Virus record (IMG/VR): IMGVR_UViG_3300047678_000155
Location: 1 to 24,687 of that record
DNA: 24,687 nt
From: a virus
Reading direction: 5' to 3' (one strand)
The notes under the pieces: generated by a model
Databases searched by the model: none
Told to the model about the DNA's origin: nothing
What the model saw: only the letters and a program-made list of their open reading frames with translations
Translations under genes and position numbers: made by a program
Shown here: one piece after another, positions 1 to 6,424 of the stretch
Numbering within the stretch: the first letter of the stretch is position 1
Layout: the number at the start of each line of letters is the position of its first letter

Positions 1-411
1 CACTGGAGGCTCTACTCCGTCTGGTGCGCGCGTCAGGTGCAGCACCTGATGAATGACCGGCGATCTATCTCAGCGATCGACGTCGCCGAACGGCACGCGC
101 ATGGTCTGACTACGGACGATGAACTGGCCGCCGCCAGGGCCGCCGCCTGGGACGCCGCCTGGGACGCCGCCAGGGACGCCGCCAGCGCCACCGCCTGGGC
201 CACCGCCTGGGACGCCGCCAGGGCCACCGCCTGGGACGCCGCCAGGGCCGCCGCCTGGGACGCCGCCTGGGACGCCGGCTGGGCCGCCGGCTGGGCCGCC
301 GCCAGGGACGCCGCCTGGGCCGCCGCCAGGGCCGGACAAGCCGACCGCCTGCGCGAGGTCTGCGCGGAGATTGATGCGGCGGATGCGCTGTGCCCGGGGG
401 AGGCCGCATGA
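1..411 (+). CDS. Ala/Trp tetrapeptide-repeat phage protein (5' end cut by window edge)
   Basis: The reading frame is open from base 1 to the TGA at 409-411, so the gene starts outside the window. A GTG at 37 is possible but not needed, because the upstream residues (HWRLYSVWCARQ) look like protein. The N-terminal part is ordinary sequence (DRRSISAIDVAERHAHG). From about codon 43 it becomes 17 tetrapeptides of the form A/D-A/T-A/G-W/R/S, and it ends in a short charged tail with CAEIDAADALC. The pattern predicts a long alanine-rich helix with Trp or Arg every fourth residue. Proteins with such AAWD/AARD tracts recur in phage early regions, but I know of no assigned function. The stop overlaps the next ATG (ATGA), so the two genes are translationally coupled. 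Confidence 0.75.
   Translation, partial: HWRLYSVWCARQVQHLMNDRRSISAIDVAERHAHGLTTDDELAAARAAAWDAAWDAARDAASATAWATAWDAARATAWDAARAAAWDAAWDAGWAAGWAAARDAAWAAARAGQADRLREVCAEIDAADALCPGEAA
127..330 (+). repeat. 17 x 12-bp tandem repeat inside the Ala/Trp-repeat gene
   Basis: Seventeen consecutive 12-mers of the form G(C/A)C-(G/A)CC-G(C/G)C-(T/A)G(G/C) run without interruption. Because the unit is a multiple of three, unit gains or losses would stay in frame. The fourth codon switches only between TGG (Trp) and AGG or AGC (Arg/Ser), while the others stay small residues. Tracts like this are prone to slippage and to assembly error. Confidence 0.9.
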
Positions 412-584
412 ACACCACCACCCGCCGCCACCCGCGCACGCTGGCCGAGGCGTTCCCGGACGAACGCGCCTGCGCCGTAGATGCCTATGTGCAGCCGGCA
501 TTCGACCGCTGGGCCGGCGTCGCCCTGGCCGTGATGCTTGGCATCAGCGCTGCGGTGCTGCTGGTGCATTGGGCGGCGTCGTGA
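408..584 (+). CDS. Small single-pass membrane protein of phage early region
   Basis: A 58-residue product starting at the ATG at 408, which overlaps the preceding stop (ATGA). The N-terminus is basic and carries a RTLAEAFPDERAC stretch of a kind I recall from small Burkholderiales phage proteins. The C-terminal half (about residues 35-57, AGVALAVMLGISAAVLLVHW) is one hydrophobic membrane segment. The gene ends with a TGA overlapped by the next GTG start. No function is recognised; it is probably an inner-membrane accessory protein expressed with the early cassette. Confidence 0.6.
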   Translation: MNTTTRRHPRTLAEAFPDERACAVDAYVQPAFDRWAGVALAVMLGISAAVLLVHWAAS

Positions 585-784
585 ACCGCATCCCCGTCCC
601 CGAGGCCCGAGAGCTGCCCGACGACGAGGCATGGCGCGAGCTGTTCGACACGTTCGGCATGATCGACGAGCCCGCCACCGAGCCGATGCCGCTGTTCGAG
701 CTGGAGCCGCTGCCGGACGAGCGGTTTCTGGAGCGGGTGCGGGAGGTTTTTGGGGTGCACTGGCCGCAACAGGAGCAACGATGA
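581..784 (+). CDS. Small acidic phage protein, unknown function
   Basis: A 67-residue acidic product (VNRIPVPEARELPDDEAW at its start). The GTG start at 581 overlaps the TGA of the upstream gene (GTGA), and the stop at 782-784 overlaps another ATG at 781. It is rich in Glu/Asp/Pro and ends in VHWPQQEQR. The same frame is open back to 119, but there it encodes only a proline/glycine shadow of the 12-bp repeat, so the coupled GTG is the sensible start. The family is not recognised. Confidence 0.55.
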   Translation: MNRIPVPEARELPDDEAWRELFDTFGMIDEPATEPMPLFELEPLPDERFLERVREVFGVHWPQQEQR

Positions 785-789
785 ATGAG

Positions 790-1575
790 GGGTTAGATAC
801 CGTCTTGAAAGTCAAGCCGCTGCGCTCCGAAATGTGGATCAAAGGGTTTGCCGGACTTCAAGATGCCGTAGATCAGCAGCACCAACTTGTGCATGCATGC
901 GGCGATCACTGCCTTCGGTGCGAGCCCTGCGGCCTTCAAGCGAACACCGAATATGCTGACCAAGGGGTTGTGCTTGAGCGCCACCATCGCGGGCATGTAA
1001 AGGCAGTGGCGCATGCCCGCGTGGCCGCTGCGGCTGATCGCGCTGCGCCCGCGCACCGAACTGCCCGAGAGCTTCAATCGCGGCGTCACGCCGATGAATG
1101 CCGCCAGCGCCTTGCCATTCTTGAAACGACGCACGTCACCCAGGTAGGCCAGCACCTTGGACGCGGTGGTGTTGCCCACGCCGGGGATGCTGGTGATCAG
1201 CCGGGTGTCCTGCCGCAGGCCCGGATGCTTGTCGATGTGGTCATCGATCTGCCGTTCGATCTGCTTGATGCTGGCTTGCAGCCACTGCATGTGAGCCTCG
1301 ATGGACGCGCGCATGCCGGCCTGGTTCATCGCCGCTTCGAGCGCTGCGTGCCCCTTGGGGTCGTTGGAGAAGACGTGGTTCTTGATCTTGCCGCGCTCGT
1401 CGAGCCAAGCCACGTCGAGCTTGCCCTTGGCCACGTCGATGCCGACCCAGCGCTCGGTGTTCCCGTTCATCGCATCGGACCTTCCTCGTATGCGGGCTGT
1501 GCGAGCAACGCCGCCGCCCAAGTTACCGTTCGGTCTTGTTGAGCGAAGAAACGGTCGGGAGCACCCATCTAACCC
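790..1575 (-). mobile_element. IS110/IS1111-type insertion sequence, internally deleted
   Basis: The bounds given are those of a 9-bp inverted repeat, GGGTTAGAT at 790-798 and ATCTAACCC at 1567-1575, which brackets a transposase on the minus strand. Subterminal rather than terminal repeats are known for the IS1111 branch of IS110. The true ends may lie a few bases outside on the left and up to about base 1605 on the right, where a strong hairpin sits. The left repeat contains the transposase stop codon. The element sits directly after the ATG at 781 that would couple to the preceding stop, so it has apparently interrupted a phage gene right after its start. No target duplication is apparent, as expected for a family that uses RNA-guided DEDD recombinases. 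Confidence 0.7.
793..1470 (-). pseudogene. IS110-family transposase lacking its central catalytic region
   Basis: The ATG at 1470 opens with NTERWVGIDVAKGKLDVAWL, the hallmark N-terminus of IS110 DEDD transposases with the first catalytic Asp. After HVFSNDPKGHAALEAAMNQAG it jumps straight to RASIEAHMQWL, which in full-length relatives lies after the CLEATG (Glu) and KTDRADA (Asp-Asp) motifs. The Transposase_20 half is intact, with ITSIPGVG, ALAAFIGVTP and the serine-bearing SGSSVRGR followed by a C-terminal helix region. The product is 225 residues, whereas family members are usually about 310-340, so roughly 100 residues are missing in frame. With three of the four DEDD residues gone it should be inactive as a nuclease, although the frame stays open. 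Confidence 0.85.
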
Positions 1576-1577
1576 AC

Positions 1578-1600
1578 GGGCTTGGAGCTGCCTCCAGCCC
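1578..1600. other. Strong hairpin beside the right inverted repeat of the IS
   Basis: GGGCT-(T)-GGAG pairs with CTCC-AGCCC around a CTGC loop: nine base pairs with a single bulged T. It lies 2 bases beyond the right copy of the inverted repeat, upstream of the transposase. The non-coding end upstream of the transposase of IS110-group elements encodes a structured bridge RNA, so this could be part of that region. It has no T-run and is not an intrinsic terminator. Confidence 0.45.
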
Positions 1601-1710
1601 TAGGCCTCACCGGCGTCATCCCGACCGGCCTGGTCAACGACCGCATTGTTCACGGTCGCTGATCCGACTGGGTCAAGATACGAGGCCTCACTAACCGAAG
1701 CGAGGAAGTG

Positions 1711-2349
1711 ATGGAAGACCAAGGACACCAAGCCATGTGGCCGCAGATGATTGCCGCGCTGGACGCGCTGGACCAAGCCATGTGGCCGCAGATGATTGCC
1801 GCGCTGGACGCGACGCTGGACGCGCTGGACGCGATTGACGAGGCGCTGGGCCTGCCTGCGAATGGGTGCAACAGCACCGGGCAGACACTGGTGGAGATAA
1901 AGCGCCTTCAGGGGCGAGTGGAACACCTGATTCACGAGCGCAACGTGCTGCAGAAGATCAGCGCACGCCGCGCTAGCGCATTGGAGCGAGTTGGCCTGCA
2001 CGCCGACTGCACCATGGAAGAGGCCGAGGCGCGGCGCGATGGGTTGTGGCCACCGCTGGCGCAGACGGCGCGGGTTGGGAACGGCACATTCAATGCTGGC
2101 GTGAGCAGTCGCCTTGTGATTGAAGCCGCGCAGCGCCAGCACACTTATGCCGAGGAAGAAGGCCGCCTGACAGGCGAACAGGCCCGGCAGCACGAGAAGA
2201 ACCGGCGCAAGCTGTGGGACATGGTGAATGGGCCGCTGGCGAACTGCGACCACCGCGACACCGAGGCGCCGATGCAGATGCTGGCGATCCTGATCGCGGT
2301 GGCTCTCGTGGCCCTGTGCGCGGGGCTGGCGCTGTGGCTGCGGGCGTGA
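1711..2349 (+). CDS. Unrecognised helical phage protein with C-terminal membrane segment
   Basis: A 212-residue product. The ATG at 1711 follows a GAGGAAG ribosome-binding sequence; a GTG one codon earlier is too close to it. Residues about 7-37 hold a duplicated amphipathic block (QAMWPQMIAALDA twice) encoded by a 45-bp tandem duplication. The middle is charged and probably coiled (VEIKRLQGRVEHLIHERN, EEGRLTGEQARQHEKNRRK). The last about 23 residues (LAILIAVALVALCAGLALWL) form a membrane segment. An in-frame ATG near 2275 with GAGG ahead could alternatively start a separate tiny membrane peptide. The stop is overlapped by a GTG. No family is recognised. Confidence 0.55.
   Translation: MEDQGHQAMWPQMIAALDALDQAMWPQMIAALDATLDALDAIDEALGLPANGCNSTGQTLVEIKRLQGRVEHLIHERNVLQKISARRASALERVGLHADCTMEEAEARRDGLWPPLAQTARVGNGTFNAGVSSRLVIEAAQRQHTYAEEEGRLTGEQARQHEKNRRKLWDMVNGPLANCDHRDTEAPMQMLAILIAVALVALCAGLALWLRA
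1729..1812 (+). repeat. 45-bp tandem duplication within a coding region
   Basis: The 39 bases beginning CAAGCCATGTGG at 1729 recur identically at 1774-1812, so the period is 45 bp. The two copies encode the same amphipathic stretch QAMWPQMIAALDA. Perfect identity of the copies points to a recent in-frame duplication or to slippage. Confidence 0.9.
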
Positions 2350-2456
2350 GCGCGCTACTGCACGACCTGCGCGCCGCGCTGGCTGCGGGCTTGCGCGAGT
2401 GGCAGCGCTGCCGGTGGCTGCGCAAGGTCGGAAACCCGGATCGGTGTCCGTTTTAG
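2346..2456 (+). CDS. Very small basic ORF coupled to upstream gene
   Basis: A 36-residue frame that starts with a GTG overlapping the preceding TGA (GTGA) and ends at the TAG at 2454-2456. A clear AGGAGC ribosome-binding site for the next gene follows directly. The product is rich in Leu, Arg and Trp (REWQRCRWLRK). Support is the exact coupling and the tight packing; there is no homology I recognise. Confidence 0.4.
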   Translation: MSALLHDLRAALAAGLREWQRCRWLRKVGNPDRCPF

Positions 2457-2465
2457 GAGCACGAC

Positions 2466-3041
2466 ATGAGCGATGCACTGCAAAAGATGCGCGAGCCGTT
2501 CCCGGAACATCAGATCAGCTACCTGCCTAAAGGCAACACGAAGTTGGCCTATGTCGGGCACGCAGCCCTGACCGACCGCCTGCTGAATGTCGATCCGATG
2601 TGGACCTGGGAGCCGCTGGCGTTGGACGAGCGCGGGCTGCCGGCGCTGGATGAAGCCGGAGGGCTCTGGATCAGGCTCACCGTGTGCGGCGTCACGCGCC
2701 TGGGCTATGGCGATGCCGGCGCGAAGAAGGGCGGCGACGCGATGAAGGAACGCATCGGCGATGCCATGCGCAATGCCGCGATGCGTTTCGGCGCAGCGCT
2801 GGAGCTTTGGCACAAGGGCGAGTTGCACGTTGACGAACCGCCCGAACCGCCGCCCACCGGAATGAGCGAACACAACCTGCGCGACTGGCTTTCCGCGATC
2901 TCTGCCGCCGCCGCCGACGAACTTGAAGCGCTGGTCAAGGACGGCCTAGCCGCCGCCACCGAAGTCAAGGACCGCGAGGCATTCATCGCCATCCGCGCCG
3001 CCGGCCAGAAGCGCGCCGCAGCACTGAAGGAGGCCGCATGA
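2466..3041 (+). CDS. Probable Rad52/Sak-like single-strand annealing protein
   Basis: A 191-residue product; ATG at 2466, nine bases after an AGGAGC ribosome-binding site. The pattern is YLPKGNTKLAYVGHAALTDRLL, then W-x-W-EPL, a strand pair ending VCGVTRLGYGDAG, then KGGDAMKERIGDAMRNAAMRFG with aromatic/Leu after it. This order (glycine-bearing strands, then Lys-rich K-x-x-x-(S/G)DA-x-R-x-A-x-x-FG helix) is typical of phage Rad52/Sak-type annealing proteins, which pair complementary single strands in recombination. The C-terminal third (from about residue 125) is an Ala/Glu-rich helical tail. The next gene, a Gp157 homologue, commonly neighbours phage recombination genes. The family call is by eye. 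Confidence 0.5.
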   Translation: MSDALQKMREPFPEHQISYLPKGNTKLAYVGHAALTDRLLNVDPMWTWEPLALDERGLPALDEAGGLWIRLTVCGVTRLGYGDAGAKKGGDAMKERIGDAMRNAAMRFGAALELWHKGELHVDEPPEPPPTGMSEHNLRDWLSAISAAAADELEALVKDGLAAATEVKDREAFIAIRAAGQKRAAALKEAA

Positions 3042-3535
3042 ATCTGTACCAGATAACCGCCGAGTACCGCGCCGCGCTCGCCACGCTGGCCGAGATTGAC
3101 GGCCTCGACCCGCAGACCGTGGCCGACACCGTGGAGGGGCTGGCCGGCGATGTCGAGTCGAAGCTGCGCGCCGTGATTGCGTACAGCCTCGAACTCGACA
3201 TCCAGGCCACCGGCGCCGCCGAAGCTGCGAAACGCATGCAGGCCAGGGCAAAGGCGCTGGAAAGCCGCGTGGAGTGGCTGCGCACCTACGCGCTGACTGC
3301 GATGCAGGCGACCGGCATCGCCGCCGTCGAGACCGCAGAGTTCGCGGCCCGGGTGGCGAAGAAGCCGCCGAGCGTCGACGTGACGGACCCTGCGCTGATC
3401 CCTCCGGCATTCATGCGGACCCCTGAGCCACCGCCGCCAGCGCCGGACAAGAAGGCGATTGCCGATGCTCTCAAGGCTGGCGCATCTGTGCCGGGTGCCG
3501 AGCTGGTGCAGGGCTGGAGACTGGCGATCAAATGA
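3038..3535 (+). CDS. Siphovirus Gp157-family protein
   Basis: A 165-residue product whose ATG overlaps the previous stop (ATGA). It opens with MNLYQITAEYRAAL, followed by a long helical region (KLRAVIAYSLELDIQATGAA, then KRMQARAKALESRVEWLRTYAL). It continues into AVETAEFAARVAKKPPSVDV, DPALIPPAFMR and a C-terminal KKAIADALKAGASVPGAEL-GWRLAIK. The succession coiled region, short beta-rich K-P-P segment, IP-x-x-(F/Y) and 'I-x-x-x-LK-x-G-x-x-VPGA' is the signature of Gp157 (Pfam PF05565). The exact role is unknown; the family is linked to phage recombination/replication modules. Its stop is overlapped by the next ATG. Confidence 0.85.
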   Translation: MNLYQITAEYRAALATLAEIDGLDPQTVADTVEGLAGDVESKLRAVIAYSLELDIQATGAAEAAKRMQARAKALESRVEWLRTYALTAMQATGIAAVETAEFAARVAKKPPSVDVTDPALIPPAFMRTPEPPPPAPDKKAIADALKAGASVPGAELVQGWRLAIK

Positions 3536-3663
3536 AGAACTGCACCCACTGCAAGCACGCCCTGGGCCGGCAAGCCTTGAAAGTTCGTACTGAGTCCTTT
3601 CGGCTCCTGTTAGGGTGTCAGATCGTGCCGGGCATCATGGCGACGGCGCTCGGTTGCGGCTAG
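3532..3663 (+). pseudogene. Truncated small CxxC protein at end of early cassette
   Basis: A 43-residue frame whose ATG overlaps the Gp157 stop. It starts MKNCTHCKHALG, a zinc-knuckle-like C-x-x-C opening usual for small phage proteins placed here. The remaining sequence (KVRTESFRLLLGCQ and onward) looks unlike protein from this family, lacks a second Cys pair and reads antisense into the endolysin 3' end (3635 onward). I read it as a gene whose 3' part was lost when early and lysis modules were joined near 3565-3630. Confidence 0.5.
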
Positions 3664-4789
3664 TCGTCTGGCCCCAGTAGTAGCCTACGCTACCGCCGAT
3701 GATGGCGCTGATTATCGATCCGGCCAGCCCGGCGCGCACGTCGTCGGACCAAGAGGCCGCGCCGATCAATCCGACCAGCGACAGCACCAAGATGTAGACC
3801 AGCGGCAGCAGCAGCAGCAGGGCCCAGAAGCTCGGCGAGCGCAGGATCTGCCACCACGGCCCATCATGCCCAGCCGCCTCGGCGTCCGCCTTGCGCGCCG
3901 CCGCGATGCCGCCGCTGCCGGCCTCGGTGATTTCAAACCAGACTTCGGACACGGCCTTCTGCGCGGCCTGCGCCGCCGCCGGGTCCGAAGTGATCTTCTC
4001 TACCGCATCTTGCAGGTTCGTTGCCTGCGTCGCCTGCACGATAGCCTCGGTGGCGATCTCCACGGTCTTGATGTTGCGCTGCGCGACCTCGCTGCCGCTG
4101 CTTCCCCACACCTTGGCAAGTTGAGGGATGGCGGACACGATGCTTGGCGCGAGCGCCGCGATGATGGCTGGTAGCACGGGGGCCTCCTGTACCGGCGCGG
4201 CCGGTTGCTGCGGTGCCGATGGCTCGGCGGTTTGTTCGGTAGTGATGGTGAGCACGGCCTTGGCACGCTCCCACCGCTTGATGCGGTCGGCCAGGCCATT
4301 TAGCCCACCGTTGATCCTGCGCGTCAGGGCCTCAAAGTCGCCCGCGTCGGCCAGCGCGTTGCAGCCGGTGCGGTCCCAGTAGTCGCCGGCGCTGATGCAC
4401 GCCCATTGGGGATGCACTAGCGCGTCAGGCTCGGCCTCGAAGTCCGGGCACTCTATGCCGCGCCCCCGCAGGCGCTGCGTCAGCGTGCGGTAATTCGCCC
4501 GGCCCGTGGTCTGGATCAGACCGCGGCCTCGGTAGCGGTATCCGTCGCCCGGCTCGGTGTTGCCCAGGTCCGCCCTGCCCTCATAACGCTTTTGCGCATC
4601 CGTCGGCCCCCATATCTCGGACAGCCACCGGAAGCTGTTCGACTCGTGCCCGACCTGGGCCAGGAAAGCGGCCTGCCGCACGGGCGTGTTGATCCCATAC
4701 AGCGCCAGCGTGGCGCTGATGTGCGGGCCGAGCTGCTGCGCCACTGCGGGCGTGCAACCGACGGCGGCGGCCAGGGTCTGCGCGTCCAT
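3635..4789 (-). CDS. GH19 endolysin fused to a holin-like C-terminal membrane domain
   Basis: A 384-residue product. Residues 1-180 are a phage GH19 (chitinase-fold) lysozyme: TPVRQAAFLAQVGHES gives the catalytic Glu49, with a second candidate acid at Glu58 (WLSEIW), then YRYRGRGLIQTTGRANY (about 84-100) and NGLADRIKRWERA. It would cut glycosidic bonds in peptidoglycan. A Pro/Gln/Ala linker (about 185-205) joins a second domain: AIPQLAKVW, RNIKTVEIATEAIVQATQA, SDPAAAQAAQ, WWQILRSPSFWA. This ends in two membrane segments (about 319-345 and 353-372) and a charged tail. The second domain resembles GTA_holin_3TM-type holins (PF11351), normally separate proteins. No Sec signal is seen. It is the last gene of the late operon and converges with the early cassette. 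Confidence 0.85.
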   Translation of the reverse strand: MDAQTLAAAVGCTPAVAQQLGPHISATLALYGINTPVRQAAFLAQVGHESNSFRWLSEIWGPTDAQKRYEGRADLGNTEPGDGYRYRGRGLIQTTGRANYRTLTQRLRGRGIECPDFEAEPDALVHPQWACISAGDYWDRTGCNALADAGDFEALTRRINGGLNGLADRIKRWERAKAVLTITTEQTAEPSAPQQPAAPVQEAPVLPAIIAALAPSIVSAIPQLAKVWGSSGSEVAQRNIKTVEIATEAIVQATQATNLQDAVEKITSDPAAAQAAQKAVSEVWFEITEAGSGGIAAARKADAEAAGHDGPWWQILRSPSFWALLLLLPLVYILVLSLVGLIGAASWSDDVRAGLAGSIISAIIGGSVGYYWGQTTSRNRAPSP

Positions 4790-4829
4790 GCCCGTCAGCA
4801 GTGCAACATGCCAGGGATCGGCATAGTCA

Positions 4830-5225
4830 TCACTCGTCCCTCTCTGGTCTGGCGTCCCGGGCAGCCTCGCTGCGCACGACGCGGTACGGGAACCGAAACG
4901 ACCGCCACCAGCGCTTGTGCCGGTGCAGCGGCACGGTCTGTTGCAAGATCGTGTCGTCGCCGAGGTGCTCCACCCACGCCACGTGCGGGATCGGCAGCAC
5001 GCCGAGGAACCGCTCAGAGGAATCGCGCACCAGCAGATAGCCGCCGCGGGCGCGCCAGCGCGGCAGCGCGAAGGTCCAACAGTTGCCCACCCGCGCGTGC
5101 GGCAGCAGCCGATGCCCGAGGAGCGCCAGCTCGACCGTCACCACCATAAGCAGGTACGCCATCGCCCAGGTGCAGACACCAGCCCAGTTCAAGGCAGCGT
5201 GCGCGAGGCGGCGGGCGCGCGTCAC
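4830..5225 (-). CDS. Single-pass membrane phage protein, lysis region
   Basis: A 131-residue product. The GTG at 5225 overlaps the TGA of the upstream gene (GTGA), which decides the start; the open frame extends to 5414 but only as a shadow of the neighbour. Residues about 10-37 are a membrane segment (ALNWAGVCTWAMAYLLMVVTV). The rest is a soluble domain, NCWTFALPRWRARGGYLLVRDS, then a Trp/Arg-rich stretch (HKRWWRSFRFPYRVV) and a charged tail. This NCW-x-FALPRW-(x)n-GGYL(L/V)VR pattern recurs in hypothetical Burkholderiales phage proteins next to lysis genes. Role unknown. Confidence 0.6.
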   Translation of the reverse strand: MTRARRLAHAALNWAGVCTWAMAYLLMVVTVELALLGHRLLPHARVGNCWTFALPRWRARGGYLLVRDSSERFLGVLPIPHVAWVEHLGDDTILQQTVPLHRHKRWWRSFRFPYRVVRSEAARDARPERDE

Positions 5226-5506
5226 TTGCGCTTCTCGCCGATCACCTGGCGCTCGATCAGCCGGTCCAGCTTGTCGTCGATTCGGTCCAGTCGCTGCACC
5301 AGCCGGCCGGCCGAATCCGCTACAGCCCGGTCCTGCGCATCGTCTCGCTGCGTCTGCGATACCTGCGACGCCTCCAGGCGCTCCAGCCGCGCATCTATTC
5401 GGCTCGCCCACCACACCGCGCCAACGGCCTGCGCCGAGATCGCCATCAGGATCGTGATCGGCACCCGCTTGTCGAGGTGCCAGCCGGTGTCGGTGAGGTC
5501 AGCCAT
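5222..5506 (-). CDS. Small membrane protein with coiled-coil tail, lysis region
   Basis: A 94-residue product; the ATG at 5506 lies inside the end of the upstream gene (8-base overlap). The N-terminus is MADLTDTGWHLDKRVPITIL, then a membrane segment (about 16-35, ITILMAISAQAVGAVWWA). After that comes a heptad-like coil (RIDARLERLEASQ, RLVQRLDRIDDKLDRLIERQ). This layout (D-x-GWHLDK-x-VPI, one membrane helix, cytoplasmic or periplasmic coil) is frequent near lysis genes in alpha- and beta-proteobacterial prophages. It could be a holin partner or spanin-like factor, but nothing in the sequence proves it. Confidence 0.65.
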   Translation of the reverse strand: MADLTDTGWHLDKRVPITILMAISAQAVGAVWWASRIDARLERLEASQVSQTQRDDAQDRAVADSAGRLVQRLDRIDDKLDRLIERQVIGEKRK

Positions 5507-5768
5507 GATCGGACCAATGCTTGCGAGCGGGCGCCGCTGCCGGCGCGGGTTTCGTGCAGTCGGCGGCGGGCACGTACTCGCGGCACGCGCCGGGCGTCCA
5601 GTACAGGGCCAGCGTGCAGTCGGCGATGCGCCCGCCGTGCGCCGGCACCGCGGCCAGATACCGGGCGCAGTGGCTGCGCAGCAGGCAGTGCTTGGACGGC
5701 TCGCAGCGCGGCACGTCCGGGTCGAGGCACACCCGGTCGGTGCGGGGGGTGGTGCGGGAGTCGGTCAT
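5499..5768 (-). CDS. Small cysteine-rich phage protein
   Basis: An 89-residue product from the ATG at 5768; the frame stays open further upstream only as a shadow of the fibre-like gene. It has seven cysteines (positions 14, 22, 28, 34, 51, 62, 71) in VCLDPDVPRCEPSKHC and later segments, followed by an Ala/Pro-rich tail. Spacing C-x7-C-x5-C-x5-C could bind a metal or form disulphides. No signal peptide or membrane segment is evident and the family is not recognised. It begins two bases after the preceding stop and overlaps the next start. Confidence 0.55.
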   Translation of the reverse strand: MTDSRTTPRTDRVCLDPDVPRCEPSKHCLLRSHCARYLAAVPAHGGRIADCTLALYWTPGACREYVPAADCTKPAPAAAPARKHWSDHG

Positions 5769-5770
5769 GA

Positions 5771-6424
5771 TCAGTTGGCGCTGCGCGCCACCTCGAACCA
5801 GTTTGTGCCGTCGCACGCCAACGTGAGCGTGTCGTCGGCCGTGGTCACGAAATTGCTCAACAGCTTTAGGTTGCTACCATCTGTCACCGTCAGCACGCCT
5901 TGGAAGATGAGCGTCACGACATGGCCGCTGTGACCGGTGGCCGTCACGGACGTGATGCCCGTCGTGCCGCTGATCGTGACCACTTTCTGGCCGGCGGGAA
6001 TGGCGATCGTCGCGGCGCTGGCTACCGTGCTGTTTTCAATGGACGTGAGCTGCCCATACACCCCCAGCGGCCCGGCGCGGTGGTCCTGCACGGCCGTCAC
6101 CACGCTGCCAGCGGTGGTGAGCAGGTACACCCGCGCGTACTTGGCCCAGTTGTTCCAGTTCGTGGCCGCCGTGCTGGTGCTGATGGCGCGCGTGCCGCGG
6201 TCAACCACCACGTAGTTGGTCGCCGCGTTAGTCAGTGTCAGCGTGCCGTCGGCGATGCTCGTGCCGCCCCAGCGCCCGCCGTAGTAGCCCCATGTCAGGC
6301 CGCTACTGGTCGCGGCCTTGTAGGCGTAGCAACTCTGGTGACTAAGCGAATCGAACGCCTCGTTGACGATGACCTCCGCGCTGGCCTGCGGCGGGCTGCT
6401 GATGAGGGTGCTGGGAAAAGTCAT
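5771..6424 (-). CDS. Tail-fibre-like beta-rich protein downstream of the hub
   Basis: A 217-residue product. The ATG at 6424 overlaps the hub stop (ATGA); an upstream open frame to 6898 is a shadow of the hub. The N-terminal half is Ser/Thr/Ala-rich with SCYAYKAATSSGLTWGYYGGRWGG. The C-terminal half (AIPAGQKVVTISGTTGITSV, GHVVTLIF, LTVTDGSNLKLLSNF, DDTLTLACDGTNWFEVAR) is the repeating beta pattern found at the distal ends of phage fibres and appendage proteins, ending in the typical D-G-(T/S)-x-W-x-E motif. It is probably a receptor-contacting or fibre-tip structural protein attached to the hub. Confidence 0.65.
   Translation of the reverse strand: MTFPSTLISSPPQASAEVIVNEAFDSLSHQSCYAYKAATSSGLTWGYYGGRWGGTSIADGTLTLTNAATNYVVVDRGTRAISTSTAATNWNNWAKYARVYLLTTAGSVVTAVQDHRAGPLGVYGQLTSIENSTVASAATIAIPAGQKVVTISGTTGITSVTATGHSGHVVTLIFQGVLTVTDGSNLKLLSNFVTTADDTLTLACDGTNWFEVARSAN

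Noticed and set aside
119-784. 221-codon plus-strand frame with collagen-like Gly-Pro-Pro repeats
   Set aside because: The Gly/Pro pattern is only the out-of-frame reading of the 12-bp repeat; the coupled GTG at 581 explains the real 3' part.
781-1542. Long plus-strand open frame through the IS
   Set aside because: It is antisense to the well-recognised transposase; only its first few codons could belong to an interrupted phage gene.
3592-3606. Terminator between the converging operons
   Set aside because: The GAGTCC/GGCTC stem is only 5 bp with a bulge and no T-run on either strand.
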